From GCA-002726655 sp046582185 (GTDB taxonomy: Bacteria; Pseudomonadota; Gammaproteobacteria; Pseudomonadales; Azotimanducaceae): 64,000 bases of DNA. The stretch lies in assembly GCA_046582185.1 (NCBI GenBank), contig JAYGEX010000015.1, positions 1 through 64,000 of the forward strand. The letters are read 5' to 3'. The translations under genes were made by a program, and so were the position numbers. Shown here piece after piece: positions 18,223 to 26,978 of this stretch. The notes beneath the pieces are model-generated. The model did not search any database. It had not been told where the DNA came from and was given only the letters and a program-made list of their open reading frames with translations. Every line of letters starts with the position of its first letter. The first letter of the stretch is position 1.

Positions 18223-19056
18223 ATGACACATTTAAAGCATCTTATCGTTGATCGCCCGGCGCCGGGTGTTTCTCGTATCACCCTTAATCGGCCTGAATCA
18301 AGAAACGCACTGAACAATATACTAAGGGGCGAGATTTACAGTACCCTTGAAGCAAATGATAGAAACCCGGATGTTCGCGTAACGATATTGCGTGGAGCGG
18401 GCAAGGCCTTTTGTGCTGGATATGATCTCAAGGCGAATAACAGACAGGATCAGCCTTTTCATACTTCAGGTGGTGATGGAAATTGGCCGCGACATGTTGT
18501 TGACGGGTTTTTCCGGGTGTGGGACCTTGCCAAGCCAGTCATTGCCCAGGTTCATGGTTATTGCCTGGCCGGTGGTACTGAACTCGCGACCTCCTGCGAT
18601 CTGGTTTACGTCGCCGAGGATGCAAAGATAGGCTATCCGGTAGTCCGATCCATGAGTCCACCCGACAATCAATTCTTTCCACATCTGATGGGTCTGCGCC
18701 GCGCCATGGAAATGATGCTGACTGGCGATGCCATATCCGGCATTGAGGCGGTGGAATATGGCTTCGCAAATCGCGCGTTCCCCGCAGAAGAACTTGACTC
18801 CACTGTCGTAGCGATTGCCGAGAGGATTGCACAGGTTCCGACCGATCTGCAGCAAATGAACAAACGTGCCGTGCACCGGCAACTTGAACTCATGGGTATG
18901 CGCGCCGCGATCCGTTCAGGTACCGAGATTCAGGCGCTCGCCTTCCACACTAAATCAACCCAGGCACACTTCAAGGAGTTGGCTGGTGGACTAACGGATG
19001 CGCTAAGTAAGCGGGACGAGAAATTTGGCGATTATCGTACCAAAGAAGATCACTGA
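18223..19056 (+). CDS. Crotonase-family protein with altered second glutamate
   Basis: 277 residues: SRITLNRPESRNALN, oxyanion loop CAGYDLKANN, HGYCLAGGTELATSCDLVYV. The first catalytic Glu (GGTELA) is kept, but the second position reads IGYPVVRSMSPPDNQ, with Val where hydratases have Glu. That pattern occurs in crotonases that are not plain hydratases. A long helical C-terminus (RAAIRSGTEIQALAF) fits normal trimer packing. AAAAGGGAAAAGCC precedes the ATG. Its TGA directly abuts the TGA of the convergent crotonase gene. Confidence 0.88.
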   Translation: MTHLKHLIVDRPAPGVSRITLNRPESRNALNNILRGEIYSTLEANDRNPDVRVTILRGAGKAFCAGYDLKANNRQDQPFHTSGGDGNWPRHVVDGFFRVWDLAKPVIAQVHGYCLAGGTELATSCDLVYVAEDAKIGYPVVRSMSPPDNQFFPHLMGLRRAMEMMLTGDAISGIEAVEYGFANRAFPAEELDSTVVAIAERIAQVPTDLQQMNKRAVHRQLELMGMRAAIRSGTEIQALAFHTKSTQAHFKELAGGLTDALSKRDEKFGDYRTKEDH

Positions 19057-19905
19057 TCAGGGTTTTGCCTTCTTTGCCTGTTCTCTTATGATTTCCATGC
19101 CCTTAGGATCTACCGCCATACCGTGTACCTGATAATTGTTGGCGTGCCCCAGTTGTTGCAGTGTCATGGCTGCCTGTAGTGCTGGCCAGAGGCCTTGGCT
19201 ATCCTGCATCTGATTAACTGATTGCTTGGCGAGCTTTAGCCCCATGCTTGGCCGTTTAGCGATGTGTTCTGCCATGTCAGTTGTGAACTTCTGCAATTCA
19301 TCTCTCGGTACAACGTGATTTACCATGCCTAAAGATTTCGCTTCCTCTGCGGACAAGGCTTCACCCGTAAATAACATCTCTTTGGCTTTGCGGATCCCCA
19401 CTTCCCAGGGGTGGGCAAAATACTCAACGCCATTGACCCCAAAGGCAACTACTGGGTCCGAAAATTGTGCATCATCGCTTGCAATTATCATGTCGCATAC
19501 CCAGATCAGCATGAGTCCACCAGCGATGACTTTGCCTTGTACTTCCGCAATGGTTGGTTTAGGTAAGTTGCGCCAGCGCCAACAAAGACCGAGATAGATT
19601 TCCTGCTCCACAGCCATCGATCCTTCGCTTCCGGGTAATGCAAAACCGCCCCAATTTGTTACCGGTGTAAAATCCGTGATTTTTGTCGGGTCGCGCAAAT
19701 CATGACCGGAGGAAAAATGTGGGCCGTCTGCTGCGAGCACAATGACATTAGCCTCATCATCCTGTGCTGCCAGATCAAAAGCTGTGTTGAGTTCATACAA
19801 CATGGTTTTGTCCTGTGCATTTCTCTGGTCAGGACGAGCAAGCACTATCCTCGCTACGCCGTTATTGACGCCTTCATATCGAATCGCCGTAAATTCATCA
19901 CTCAT
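19057..19905 (-). CDS. Crotonase-family protein lacking both hydratase glutamates
   Basis: 282 residues: ARIVLARPDQRNAQD, oxyanion loop FSSGHDLRDP, QGKVIAGGLMLIWVCDMIIA and FSDPVVAFGVNGVEYF. At both positions of the hydratase Glu pair other residues are found (GGLMLI, SDPVV), so water addition by the textbook mechanism is unlikely; isomerase, hydrolase or lyase chemistry is possible. A wide aromatic stretch (VEYFAHPWEVG) may line the acyl pocket. It shares a six-base palindromic stop-stop boundary with the plus-strand crotonase. AGAAGAGACC precedes the ATG. Confidence 0.88.
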   Translation of the reverse strand: MSDEFTAIRYEGVNNGVARIVLARPDQRNAQDKTMLYELNTAFDLAAQDDEANVIVLAADGPHFSSGHDLRDPTKITDFTPVTNWGGFALPGSEGSMAVEQEIYLGLCWRWRNLPKPTIAEVQGKVIAGGLMLIWVCDMIIASDDAQFSDPVVAFGVNGVEYFAHPWEVGIRKAKEMLFTGEALSAEEAKSLGMVNHVVPRDELQKFTTDMAEHIAKRPSMGLKLAKQSVNQMQDSQGLWPALQAAMTLQQLGHANNYQVHGMAVDPKGMEIIREQAKKAKP

Positions 19906-20151
19906 ATTTGGTCTCTTCTCTGATGGATTGAACCTAGGATAACAGCCATGGTTAGATTTTCGGATCGGGTATGACGATAAATCGACGGTTTTGCCTGCTG
20001 AACTAAATAGGGTCTGGCCTGCAGATTGAACAACGACACCATCACTGACCGCTCCTATTTCCTATCATATTCGAAAAGTGTTGGATCGGGAAAATTCATT
20101 GACTGCCAGTTGATGATTAACTGATACTACCTGCGTCATTAATAATCCAGA

Positions 20152-21057
20152 GTGTATTCGGTGGACAAACAATCACGTCAAGCATTGCTTTGGTCACTAC
20201 CGCAACCGGTCGTTGTTTTCGGGTGTGCACTGTTAACGGCGAGCGCTGCAATAAGTGGCTGGATGGACGTTGGTTTGCTGGTGTCCATACTCATTTTCCT
20301 GCCCATCCTGCTGATTCTCATGCTTGAAATCCTGATTCCCAAACGACGGGACTGGCGTTTGAATTGGCGTGATCTGGCTGAAGATTCCTTTTGGGTAGTC
20401 GCCACTTATTTTATTTGGGTGCCTATATTTGACAAACACTATGACACACCCATTTCGGAATTGTTCAGCTCGCTAAGGGATGTCTCGAACTTTCCCTTTC
20501 GGCTTGAGGCGGAGAGTATGCTTGGTCTGCTAGGGATGGCCTTGATAGGAGTCATCGCCAAGGAGTTCATAGGTTATTGGTCACACCGGGTGCAGCATCG
20601 ATTCATGTTTCTGTGGAGAATTCATGCGACTCACCATCACATCGCGAAGATGAGTGTTGCCAGAGCAGATCGTACCCACCCCCTGGAGTTCCTTGGGCTA
20701 AATCTCGGTTCCGCCATCGCACTTGCGTACCTTGGAGCAAGCGATGGTGTTGTTGCTGTGGCTCTCGTCATCACCCTTGTGTCGGCGCACCTTAATCACG
20801 CAAACCTGCCTTTGACACCGGGTATTTTTGGTTGGGTTTTCAATACGCCCGCATGGCATCAGCTCCATCACTCCTGTAATTATGATGAGAGCAACACTAA
20901 TTACGGCTGTACCGTTATCTTGTGGGACAGGCTCTTCGGCACATTTTCCGACCAGGATTCAATTGAGCGTGTGGGTAATGGCACGGGTCGCCAACTTTCG
21001 TTGTTGACGCAACTTACAATTCCATTTCGCTCCAACGAAGTATTGCGTAATTTGTGA
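20152..21057 (+). CDS. Sterol desaturase / fatty acid hydroxylase family membrane protein
   Basis: 301 residues with four to five hydrophobic helices. The di-iron histidine clusters are in place: HRVQHRF (HxxxH), HATHHH (HxxHH) and WHQLHHS (HxxHH), spread over residues 145-250. The fold is an integral-membrane di-iron oxygenase that hydroxylates or desaturates lipids. Starts are GTG at 20152 or GTG at 20161; neither has a strong SD. Its electron donor is not encoded nearby. The lipoprotein gene follows by 85 bases across a small repeat. Confidence 0.88.
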   Translation: MYSVDKQSRQALLWSLPQPVVVFGCALLTASAAISGWMDVGLLVSILIFLPILLILMLEILIPKRRDWRLNWRDLAEDSFWVVATYFIWVPIFDKHYDTPISELFSSLRDVSNFPFRLEAESMLGLLGMALIGVIAKEFIGYWSHRVQHRFMFLWRIHATHHHIAKMSVARADRTHPLEFLGLNLGSAIALAYLGASDGVVAVALVITLVSAHLNHANLPLTPGIFGWVFNTPAWHQLHHSCNYDESNTNYGCTVILWDRLFGTFSDQDSIERVGNGTGRQLSLLTQLTIPFRSNEVLRNL

Positions 21058-21086
21058 ACGCGCCCTAGAACTAACTAATCAACAGG

Positions 21087-21132
21087 ACTAAGCAATCAAT
21101 AGTGCTACCTAATCAATAGTACTAAGCAATCA
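21087..21132 (+). repeat. Degenerate short repeat before the lipoprotein gene
   Basis: ACTAAGCAATCA occurs at 21087 and 21121 (34 bases apart), and AATCAATAGT at 21095 and 21111 (16 bases apart). The block fills most of the gap between the membrane oxygenase stop and the lipoprotein RBS. It may have arisen by slippage. Confidence 0.5.
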
Positions 21133-21142
21133 GGAACAGCTC

Positions 21143-21694
21143 ATGATTAGAATACTTGCCTGTATTTTCTTCCTTGTACATCTTGTTTCTTGTGTGTCAA
21201 TTCAGCCGCGCCAATTATCTCTGGCTGAAGAGCTGATCGATGCATTCTATTCATTTGATTCGGGTTTGCTGCGGTCTAAACTCTCTGCGGCTGGTGGATC
21301 GATTCCATTTATTGTTTATTACCAGGGCTGGGCAGAAGGTGGAAATTACGAGATTGCAGAACGGCTGTCATGCGTGGACGTAGGCCCGAATGCTGTTAAC
21401 TGTTCGATTACGGTTCGTGATGATCCAACGCTTGCTCTTGGTATCGATTTCAAGGTGACAGATACATTCCATATTGCGTTATCTGACGGGAAGATCACCT
21501 CTGTAAAGACCAGCTCCAATGACTTGCAGGTCTACCTGGATGCGGCAGATTGGGTCAGGCGTGAGCTACCTGAGTTGATCATGGAACCCTGTAAGGGTTT
21601 CTTTGCCGGTGGCCCAACTCCGGCTGCTTGCGCCAGGGCGATGACCACGGGGTATGGTAAATTTGCGGCAAGTGAAGACTTTCCCAAGATGTGA
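21143..21694 (+). CDS. Putative outer-membrane or periplasmic lipoprotein
   Basis: 183 residues with a type II signal peptide: MIRILACIFFLVHLVSC, lipobox LVSC, Cys17. The mature part resembles small SnoaL/NTF2-like domains in layout (helix ELIDAFYSFDSG, then strands KVTDTFHIALSDGKITSVKTS), but I do not claim that family. Cys residues in LSCVDVG, NCSITV, EPCKGFF and AACARA could form disulfides. AGGAACAGCTC precedes the ATG. Function unknown. Confidence 0.75.
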   Translation: MIRILACIFFLVHLVSCVSIQPRQLSLAEELIDAFYSFDSGLLRSKLSAAGGSIPFIVYYQGWAEGGNYEIAERLSCVDVGPNAVNCSITVRDDPTLALGIDFKVTDTFHIALSDGKITSVKTSSNDLQVYLDAADWVRRELPELIMEPCKGFFAGGPTPAACARAMTTGYGKFAASEDFPKM

Positions 21695-21732
21695 GAGGCA
21701 AGGCACCTATGTGATTGCAGGCAGTTCTATTC

Positions 21733-22392
21733 CTATAGCGTCACAATCGCAGCCCCACCTTTCTTCACTAGATCGGCCTTTCCGGGTGAAGGGGGAACGT
21801 TGCAACCACGGACAATGCCGGGCTTGGCGAGCATGACATCCATCCATCGCTCAAGATGTGGCAGCCCGTCAACGCTAACTCGTGCCCACTTGTGGCTGCG
21901 TATCCAGGAATAGTTGGCAATGTCTGCGATGCTGTAATCACCCGCAACAAATTCGTGTGATGAGAGCTGATTGTCCAACACTTCATAGAGGCGGCGAGTC
22001 TCATTAACATAGCGGCTGATAGCCTGTGGGACCTCCTCCGGGAAGTAGCGTATAAACGATACAGCCTGGCCTTGCATGGGCCCAATGCCGGCCATCTGAA
22101 ACATCAGCCATTGCATTACATCATACCGCCCTTCTAAATCTGTTGGCATGAGCCGGCCGCTCTTCTCGGCGAGGTACAAAAGAATGGCGCCCGATTCAAA
22201 CATGCGGATGTCTTTGTCAGTGTCGTGTATTGCCGGGATTCGACCATTGGGTGAGAGTTTTAGAAAGTCCGGCGTATGTTGTTCGCCTTTGCCGAGGTTG
22301 ACTAAAATGAGTTCGTAATCGATGCCCATTTCCTCCAGTGCCATCGCGACCTTCCAACCATTTGGCGTTGCTGCTGTATAGAATTTGATCAT
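21733..22392 (-). CDS. Glutathione S-transferase (YfcG/Ure2p-like)
   Basis: 219 residues: an N-terminal thioredoxin-like domain (MIKFYTAATPNGWKVAMALEE) with TPNGWKV typical of the Nu/Ure2p-like GSTs, cis-Pro in NGRIPAI, ESGAILLYLAEKSG for the gamma-Glu site, then the all-helical domain ending DYSIADIANYSWIRSHKW. Likely disulfide reductase or peroxidase rather than a classical transferase. Its ATG overlaps the crotonase stop by four bases (ATGA), so the two are translationally coupled. Confidence 0.92.
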   Translation of the reverse strand: MIKFYTAATPNGWKVAMALEEMGIDYELILVNLGKGEQHTPDFLKLSPNGRIPAIHDTDKDIRMFESGAILLYLAEKSGRLMPTDLEGRYDVMQWLMFQMAGIGPMQGQAVSFIRYFPEEVPQAISRYVNETRRLYEVLDNQLSSHEFVAGDYSIADIANYSWIRSHKWARVSVDGLPHLERWMDVMLAKPGIVRGCNVPPSPGKADLVKKGGAAIVTL

Positions 22393-23054
22393 TGGATACT
22401 TTCCCTGATCTTCTGCAGGCTGATTGCCCGAGTATCCAGTTTGTTTTTCGCGTAAGCCGCACCAGGGAGTAATGCGAGTTGAGAGGCGACCTCAAGGCTG
22501 CGTTTTTCAAGTTCTTCGGGTGCAACAGCTTCGTCCAAAAATCCTGCGTCCATGGCACTGCCGGGGTTATACATGGTCGATTGTACCAGCACGGCAGTGA
22601 GGTGCCGCTTCGATATTCGCGAACTCGCGAGTTCGTGGCCAAACACCGGAAAGTTCATGCCAATGGCAGTCTCATTGAGGCCAAGTTTGAAATCTCCGAG
22701 TGTGCCAATCCGCGTATCACATGACAGCAGCAGAAATGCTCCGGCGGCAATTGCATGTCCGGTGCATGCTGCAACCAGCGGCTGCGGATGACCATACATG
22801 CGCAGGAACATTTCAGACCCCTTCTTTAGTAGTGCCTGTGAAGCCTCTGGACCCTTCTTGAATTCTGATAGATCGAAGCCAGCGGAAAATCGCCCGGGTC
22901 GACCGATGATGAGAACTGCCTTTGCCTCTTTCTCGGCACGGTCCAGCCCTTCATTCATTGCATCTACAAAGGCATGACCAATCGCATTGGCTTTACCATC
23001 GTCAAATCGCATGATGGCGACATCCCCTTCAATTTTAAACTGCATTACGTCCAT
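22389..23054 (-). CDS. Crotonase-family protein, short
   Basis: 221 residues, shorter than the usual 255-265. Oxyanion loop FSAGFDLSEFKKG, CTGHAIAAGAFLLLSCDTRIG and FKLGLNETAIGMNFPVFGHEL. The first hydratase Glu is replaced (AGAFLLL) while the second is kept (GLNETA). This subtype is common beside acyl-CoA genes and is usually annotated only as crotonase/enoyl-CoA hydratase family. It is first in a two-gene operon with the GST. The leader contains four CTACT repeats just upstream. Confidence 0.85.
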   Translation of the reverse strand: MDVMQFKIEGDVAIMRFDDGKANAIGHAFVDAMNEGLDRAEKEAKAVLIIGRPGRFSAGFDLSEFKKGPEASQALLKKGSEMFLRMYGHPQPLVAACTGHAIAAGAFLLLSCDTRIGTLGDFKLGLNETAIGMNFPVFGHELASSRISKRHLTAVLVQSTMYNPGSAMDAGFLDEAVAPEELEKRSLEVASQLALLPGAAYAKNKLDTRAISLQKIRESIQ

Positions 23055-23078
23055 TATCTGTCTACTGTTAGTGGTGAT

Positions 23079-23098
23079 CTACTCTACTCTACTCTACT
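23079..23098. repeat. CTACT pentanucleotide tandem repeat (x4)
   Basis: Four perfect CTACT units lie 25-44 bases upstream of the crotonase/GST operon start. Five-base units change promoter spacing when the copy number slips. No clear -35/-10 could be fixed around it. Confidence 0.8.
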
Positions 23099-23257
23099 AG
23101 AAATAACGGAGACCTGCTGAAACTTGCGCCAGCCCTTACTTGCATGTCGCTGAAATTCGCACCTTTGCAGGCCTGGAGTGAAGTCCACCAATAAACCTGA
23201 CAACTCAGATCGTCAAAACTATTTGCAAATATTTTCGGAACTGAATATAAGGGGAGA

Positions 23258-24094
23258 TCATGCAATCGGGGCAGCCGTGCACTTTATGGTTACGCGTTCT
23301 CCCCGCCTTGATTCTGGGTAATAGTCCCAGATAGCGTGGTGATGTACCGCCCGGTTATCCCATAGTACCAGCGTATTCACTTGCCATTTTATGCGGCAAT
23401 GGAAGCGGGTATTGGATTCGATATGACGATACAACATATTGAGAATAGCGTCACTTTCGCGGTCGCTGAGCTCATTGATTTTTTCAACAAAAGGCTCATT
23501 GATATACAACAGCTTGCCGCCGGTCTCGGGATGCCGAATTACAACGGGATGGCTTGCCGAAGGATATGTCTGGCCAGGCTTAAGTTTGTAACCGTATGCC
23601 TTCAGGTCCTTTTCGCCGCTATGGAAAGCCGTTAGGCCTGCCAGCATTTCCTTGATCGGGCTGGAAAGCGTTTCGTATGCTTCGTACATGTTTGCAAATA
23701 AGGTATCACCCCCACCTGATGGCGGGACCTCCTTGATATATAAAGCGGATGCCAGAGGTGGATTAAGCTCGCAGGAAAGATCCGTGTGCCAGGCTTCGCC
23801 ATTGGCGACATGTGTTTGCTCTGTGATAATAATGTCAAAGATTTCAGGATCGCCGGGAGCGCCAAGGTTTGTTTTCGCTGGGTGTAGTTGTAACTCCCCA
23901 AATAATTTGCCAAATGCTTTGTGTTGGTCTCGGGAAATTTGTTGATCCCTGAATACCAGCACCAGGTGTTGTTTGAATGCCTCTTTGATTTCAGTAATTT
24001 CGCCATCACTTAGATTGCCAAGATCGACGTTACCGATTTCTGCTCCAATTTTTGGTGTTATTGTTTCTATAGAGAGAGGCAGCTTCTGGGACAT
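23258..24094 (-). CDS. TauD/TfdA-family 2OG-Fe(II) dioxygenase
   Basis: 278 residues from ATG 24094; a TTG 12 bases upstream is in frame but weaker. Iron ligands His103 and Asp105 are in EAWHTDLSCELNPP, and the distal His is in WDNRAVHHHAIWDYYPESR, followed by the 2-oxoglutarate Arg (GERVTIKC). THVANGEAWHTD and the PPSGGGDTLFANMY turn are typical of TauD/AtsK-like enzymes that oxidise taurine, alkyl sulfates or phenoxyacetates. Which of these is the substrate is open; the cysteine-dioxygenase operon elsewhere and the sulfatase make a sulfonate or sulfate ester attractive, as inference. Next to a CHK-type kinase gene. Confidence 0.9.
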   Translation of the reverse strand: MSQKLPLSIETITPKIGAEIGNVDLGNLSDGEITEIKEAFKQHLVLVFRDQQISRDQHKAFGKLFGELQLHPAKTNLGAPGDPEIFDIIITEQTHVANGEAWHTDLSCELNPPLASALYIKEVPPSGGGDTLFANMYEAYETLSSPIKEMLAGLTAFHSGEKDLKAYGYKLKPGQTYPSASHPVVIRHPETGGKLLYINEPFVEKINELSDRESDAILNMLYRHIESNTRFHCRIKWQVNTLVLWDNRAVHHHAIWDYYPESRRGERVTIKCTAAPIA

Positions 24095-24124
24095 TTCTAC
24101 ATCCAATTAGTTTAGGTTTACCAA

Positions 24125-25444
24125 TCAACCCTTGAGCCGGGCAGGCAGTTCGGCCCAGGGCCCAAGGCTCTCGGAGTTGTCAGCTAAAGACTCAAGATGT
24201 ATGTATAGCTCAAAGTCGTTGAAGGTCGTGCGAAAGTTGGCGATGGCCTTTGTCCACCACATCCGTTGCCGTAACTCTTCCGGTGCAAGGTCTGCTTCGG
24301 TTTCGCCTTTATCCCCGAGTTCAATTCGCGCAGGCAGCTCGTTGTTGAGTCCTGATTTCCAGATGTTAGCGCCAAAACCAACGTAGTAGACAAAAAGCAC
24401 CGTCGACATCACGGTGTATTCATGTGTGAACTGATCCCAGGTGTAGTCTTTGTAGAGGGAGGTCTGATCCATAAAGGCAGAATAGAATTCACGCATGATT
24501 TTGTTTCGATTTTGAGCTTCGTAAACTTCTGGTAATACCGTGCCGCTGTTCATCACATATGCAATGTCGGTGGGCACAGGGCCGCGAGCCAGGAGTTGGA
24601 AGTCAATCGTCAGCCAGCCTTCCGGATAATCGTCCGTGACCGGGCAGAAGAACAGATTATCACCACGGATATCGCCATGAGCGAGTGTGCAGGTAGCGCC
24701 ATTTTCGGGTTTGATAGCACTATAGAATGCGTCGATTTTCCTGGTGAACAAGGTTGAGATATTTTGTCCAAGTTCTGTGCTCCAGGGCCTGCCGTTAACC
24801 AGCGTGGAATTGGACTGATTTACGCCGTAATCAAAGAGAGGTGCGCCGCCAGGCATTATTAGCTTAAAGGCAGCCAGATTTTCCTCAGATGCCCAATGAT
24901 TAATACCCAACTGGTCAAGTTGAATTGATTGCTGCCCCTGATGGCAGCCCTCCCAGTGGACGGCAGTCTCCACCAGTTTCGGAATCATGTGCATGACTTC
25001 ATCAAAAGACATCTCATCTTCGTGCAATTTTTGATCGCCGAATTTATTTGCATCATCCATGATGATTGCCCAACGATCCGACTGGGCGTCGAAGTCTGCC
25101 AGGTATACCTTTGGCCTTGGATAAAAACCCTTTGAGTCCATGGAATAGGCAACAATGTCCTTCTCGAACATGCCTGCAATCTGCTCCTTCGGTGCATTTT
25201 CGATTTCAGGCCAGGTTTTAACGACAAAGCAATCCATGGCATCGGTAGGTTTTTCGAATTTACATTTCACTTTCTTGATAACGGAGAAGTATCCGGCAGT
25301 CATGCCAACGCCAGCATCTTCGGTTGAAACAACGGAATTATCTGCGGAAATATGGCCTCGTGCACGTAGCAGATTTGTCATAAATTCTGCATCTACATCA
25401 TCGAGGGTACCGGGAATCGACATGCCTATAGGAATTGTGTTCAT
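24125..25444 (-). CDS. CHK/ecdysteroid-kinase-like phosphotransferase
   Basis: 439 residues in the aminoglycoside-phosphotransferase fold. The N-lobe has GVGMTAGYFSVIKKV (nucleotide loop); the catalytic loop is TCTLAHGDIRGDNLFF (HGDxxxxN) and the metal loop is LTIDFQLLARGP. These are the hallmarks of the CHK-like group, which in bacteria is often encoded beside acyl-CoA dehydrogenases and CaiB genes. Expected reaction: ATP-dependent phosphorylation of a hydroxylated small molecule. It lies 31 bases upstream of the TauD-like gene in the same direction, suggesting joint expression. Confidence 0.85.
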   Translation of the reverse strand: MNTIPIGMSIPGTLDDVDAEFMTNLLRARGHISADNSVVSTEDAGVGMTAGYFSVIKKVKCKFEKPTDAMDCFVVKTWPEIENAPKEQIAGMFEKDIVAYSMDSKGFYPRPKVYLADFDAQSDRWAIIMDDANKFGDQKLHEDEMSFDEVMHMIPKLVETAVHWEGCHQGQQSIQLDQLGINHWASEENLAAFKLIMPGGAPLFDYGVNQSNSTLVNGRPWSTELGQNISTLFTRKIDAFYSAIKPENGATCTLAHGDIRGDNLFFCPVTDDYPEGWLTIDFQLLARGPVPTDIAYVMNSGTVLPEVYEAQNRNKIMREFYSAFMDQTSLYKDYTWDQFTHEYTVMSTVLFVYYVGFGANIWKSGLNNELPARIELGDKGETEADLAPEELRQRMWWTKAIANFRTTFNDFELYIHLESLADNSESLGPWAELPARLKG

Positions 25445-25762
25445 TGTTTTAGCCTTTTCTTGTTACTCGTGAGTGCACTTAGCTGGGTTTGTGTAATGCC
25501 TCTGGACGGCACTGCACATTGCGATCATGGATGAAATCTCTATGGGGCATGGTGAACCATTGTTAATTCCATACGTCAGGATGTCAACTGGCTTAAATGG
25601 GGCTGACGATTGGTGTGAGTTCTGCGCCCTATATTGGTCGTCTGTTTGAAATTGCAATTACCTTGGAAATGCCTGAATCCTTGCATCAATAGTCGACTCG
25701 CTGGTTCCTTTTTACCCGAATACACCCTATTCTAATATCTAAATCCAGCGGAGCGCTTCCTT
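25445..25762. other. Divergent intergenic region, 318 bases
   Basis: Separates the minus-strand phosphotransferase gene from the plus-strand hydrolase pseudogene. A 64-codon minus-strand frame has a TTG start and no RBS and is not supported. Promoters for both sides are expected here; none is striking. Confidence 0.4.
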
Positions 25763-26488
25763 ATGTACCAAATTGTAAAAATTGGGGTACGCCAAAGTTC
25801 AATGGAAGTCTTTATCTTTGATCCGTCCGGAGATGCACCACATCCGGCAATCATACTGGCACAACATCTTCCTGTAGGTCATGCCGGCCTCGAGAATGAT
25901 ACCTTCACCCTGAAAGCCGCAGAACGATTGTGTGAGCAAGGATATTTTGTTGCAGTTCCATTTATCTTTCACTGGTGGCCAAAGAGCGATGATATCAAAG
26001 TGTAGCGAGATGAAAGCAGAGACGATCTGACGGTCGACGATCTTAGTGCGACGTTTGACCTGGTTAAAAATACGCCGACCGTGAACGAACAAAAAATAGG
26101 AATTGTTGGCCATTGCTGGGGCGGCCGCGTTGCATGGCTAGGTGCCTGCCACCAAGCTGAAATTGCAGCATGCGCGATCTTTTACGGCGGTAGGATCAAG
26201 CTTTTGATGGGGGAGGGTAATCCGAAGGCGATTGATCTGGTCGCGCAGATTAAGTGCCCCGTTGCCGGTTTTTTTGGCAATGACGACCAAAATCCCACAC
26301 CGGAGGATGTTGATGATTATCAACAGGCTTTGAAGTCTGCTGGTGTGCTGCACGAATTTCGTCGTTACGATGGCGCCGGGCATGCATTTCAAAATTTCCC
26401 CAGTAAGGAGCGTTATCGGGAAACGCAAAGTGAGGATGCGTGGCAGAAGCTGTTTGGGTTTTTGGAGAAACACCTGAAGGCAAGCTGA
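25763..26488 (+). pseudogene. Dienelactone hydrolase interrupted by one TAG
   Basis: ATG 25763 begins an alpha/beta hydrolase of the DLH family (FDPSGDAPHPAIILAQHLPV). After 80 codons (ending WWPKSDDIKV) an in-frame TAG occurs at 26003-26005, and the same frame continues RDESRDDLTVDDLSATFDLV into IGIVGHCWGGRVAWLGA, where Cys occupies the nucleophile elbow (GHCWGG) as DLH requires, then ACAIFYGG, FGNDDQNPTP (Asp) and GAGHAFQNFP (His). Apart from the TAG all catalytic residues remain, and the 241-codon length is normal. One nonsense change inactivated it unless TAG is read through. Confidence 0.88.
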
Positions 26489-26544
26489 GGCGTTTTGCAC
26501 GGTTTACCGTCCGCCCACAGTTTTGATTGAAGGTTTCTCCTGAT

Positions 26545-26703
26545 ATGACGGATCAGGATTTTGAGTAGTTAGTCGGCTAGGCCCTTGGCGATCTCACCCA
26601 TATTTTTCCTGAAGTGCCGGATCATATTCTTAAGCGCAGGGGCGACATTCCGATCTTCAATATCACAATTTCAGGATCAGATTATCCCGTAGCCTTGATG
26701 TGA
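26545..26703 (+). pseudogene. Possible degraded coding remnant with two TAG codons
   Basis: From ATG 26545 a frame reads MTDQDFE, TAG, LVG, TAG, then 40 open codons (ALGDLTHIFPEVPDHILK, RGDIPIFNITISGSDYP) to TGA. The text is protein-like and both interruptions are TAG, but I recognise no family and chance cannot be excluded. It overlaps the end of the LysR fragment on the other strand. Confidence 0.25.
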
Positions 26704-26936
26704 AGCATCTTCTCCTGGCTTAGGATGGAGAGGATAGTTGGAAGAAGCGATTCGCCAAATTGGGTTAATCTAACAGTACGAGTAGTGCGCTCGAATATCT
26801 TTTCACCGAGCTCTTCCTCCAGGTTAGATACCCGATTTGAGAGAGTGGGCTGGGTGACATTACAGAATTGAGCGGCCCTTGTGAAAGACTTCAGTCTGGC
26901 GGTGGCTTCTACAAATCTTAGTTGGGGAAAGTTCAT
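26682..26936 (-). pseudogene. LysR-family regulator reduced to its DNA-binding domain
   Basis: 84 residues: MNFPQLRFVEATARLKSFTR, then AAQFCNVTQPTLSNRVSNLEEELGEKIFERTTRTVRLTQFGESLLP. This is a complete LysR winged-helix domain plus the start of the linker helix, closest in feel to OxyR-like members (CNVTQPTLS). Full-length relatives have about 300 residues; here a TGA ends the frame and the effector domain is absent downstream. It could be non-functional or a dominant-negative DNA binder. It lies 42 bases downstream of the GFA gene in the same direction. Confidence 0.75.
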
Positions 26937-26978
26937 CGTGTGACCTGTAGCATTTCTTCGGGATGATAAATATTCAGC

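Noticed and set aside
9476..26703. Genome-wide reassignment of TAG to a sense codon.
   Set aside because: Several intact genes in the window end at TAG, and the serine hydrolase pseudogene also has a TGA and a frameshift, which decay explains and TAG recoding does not.
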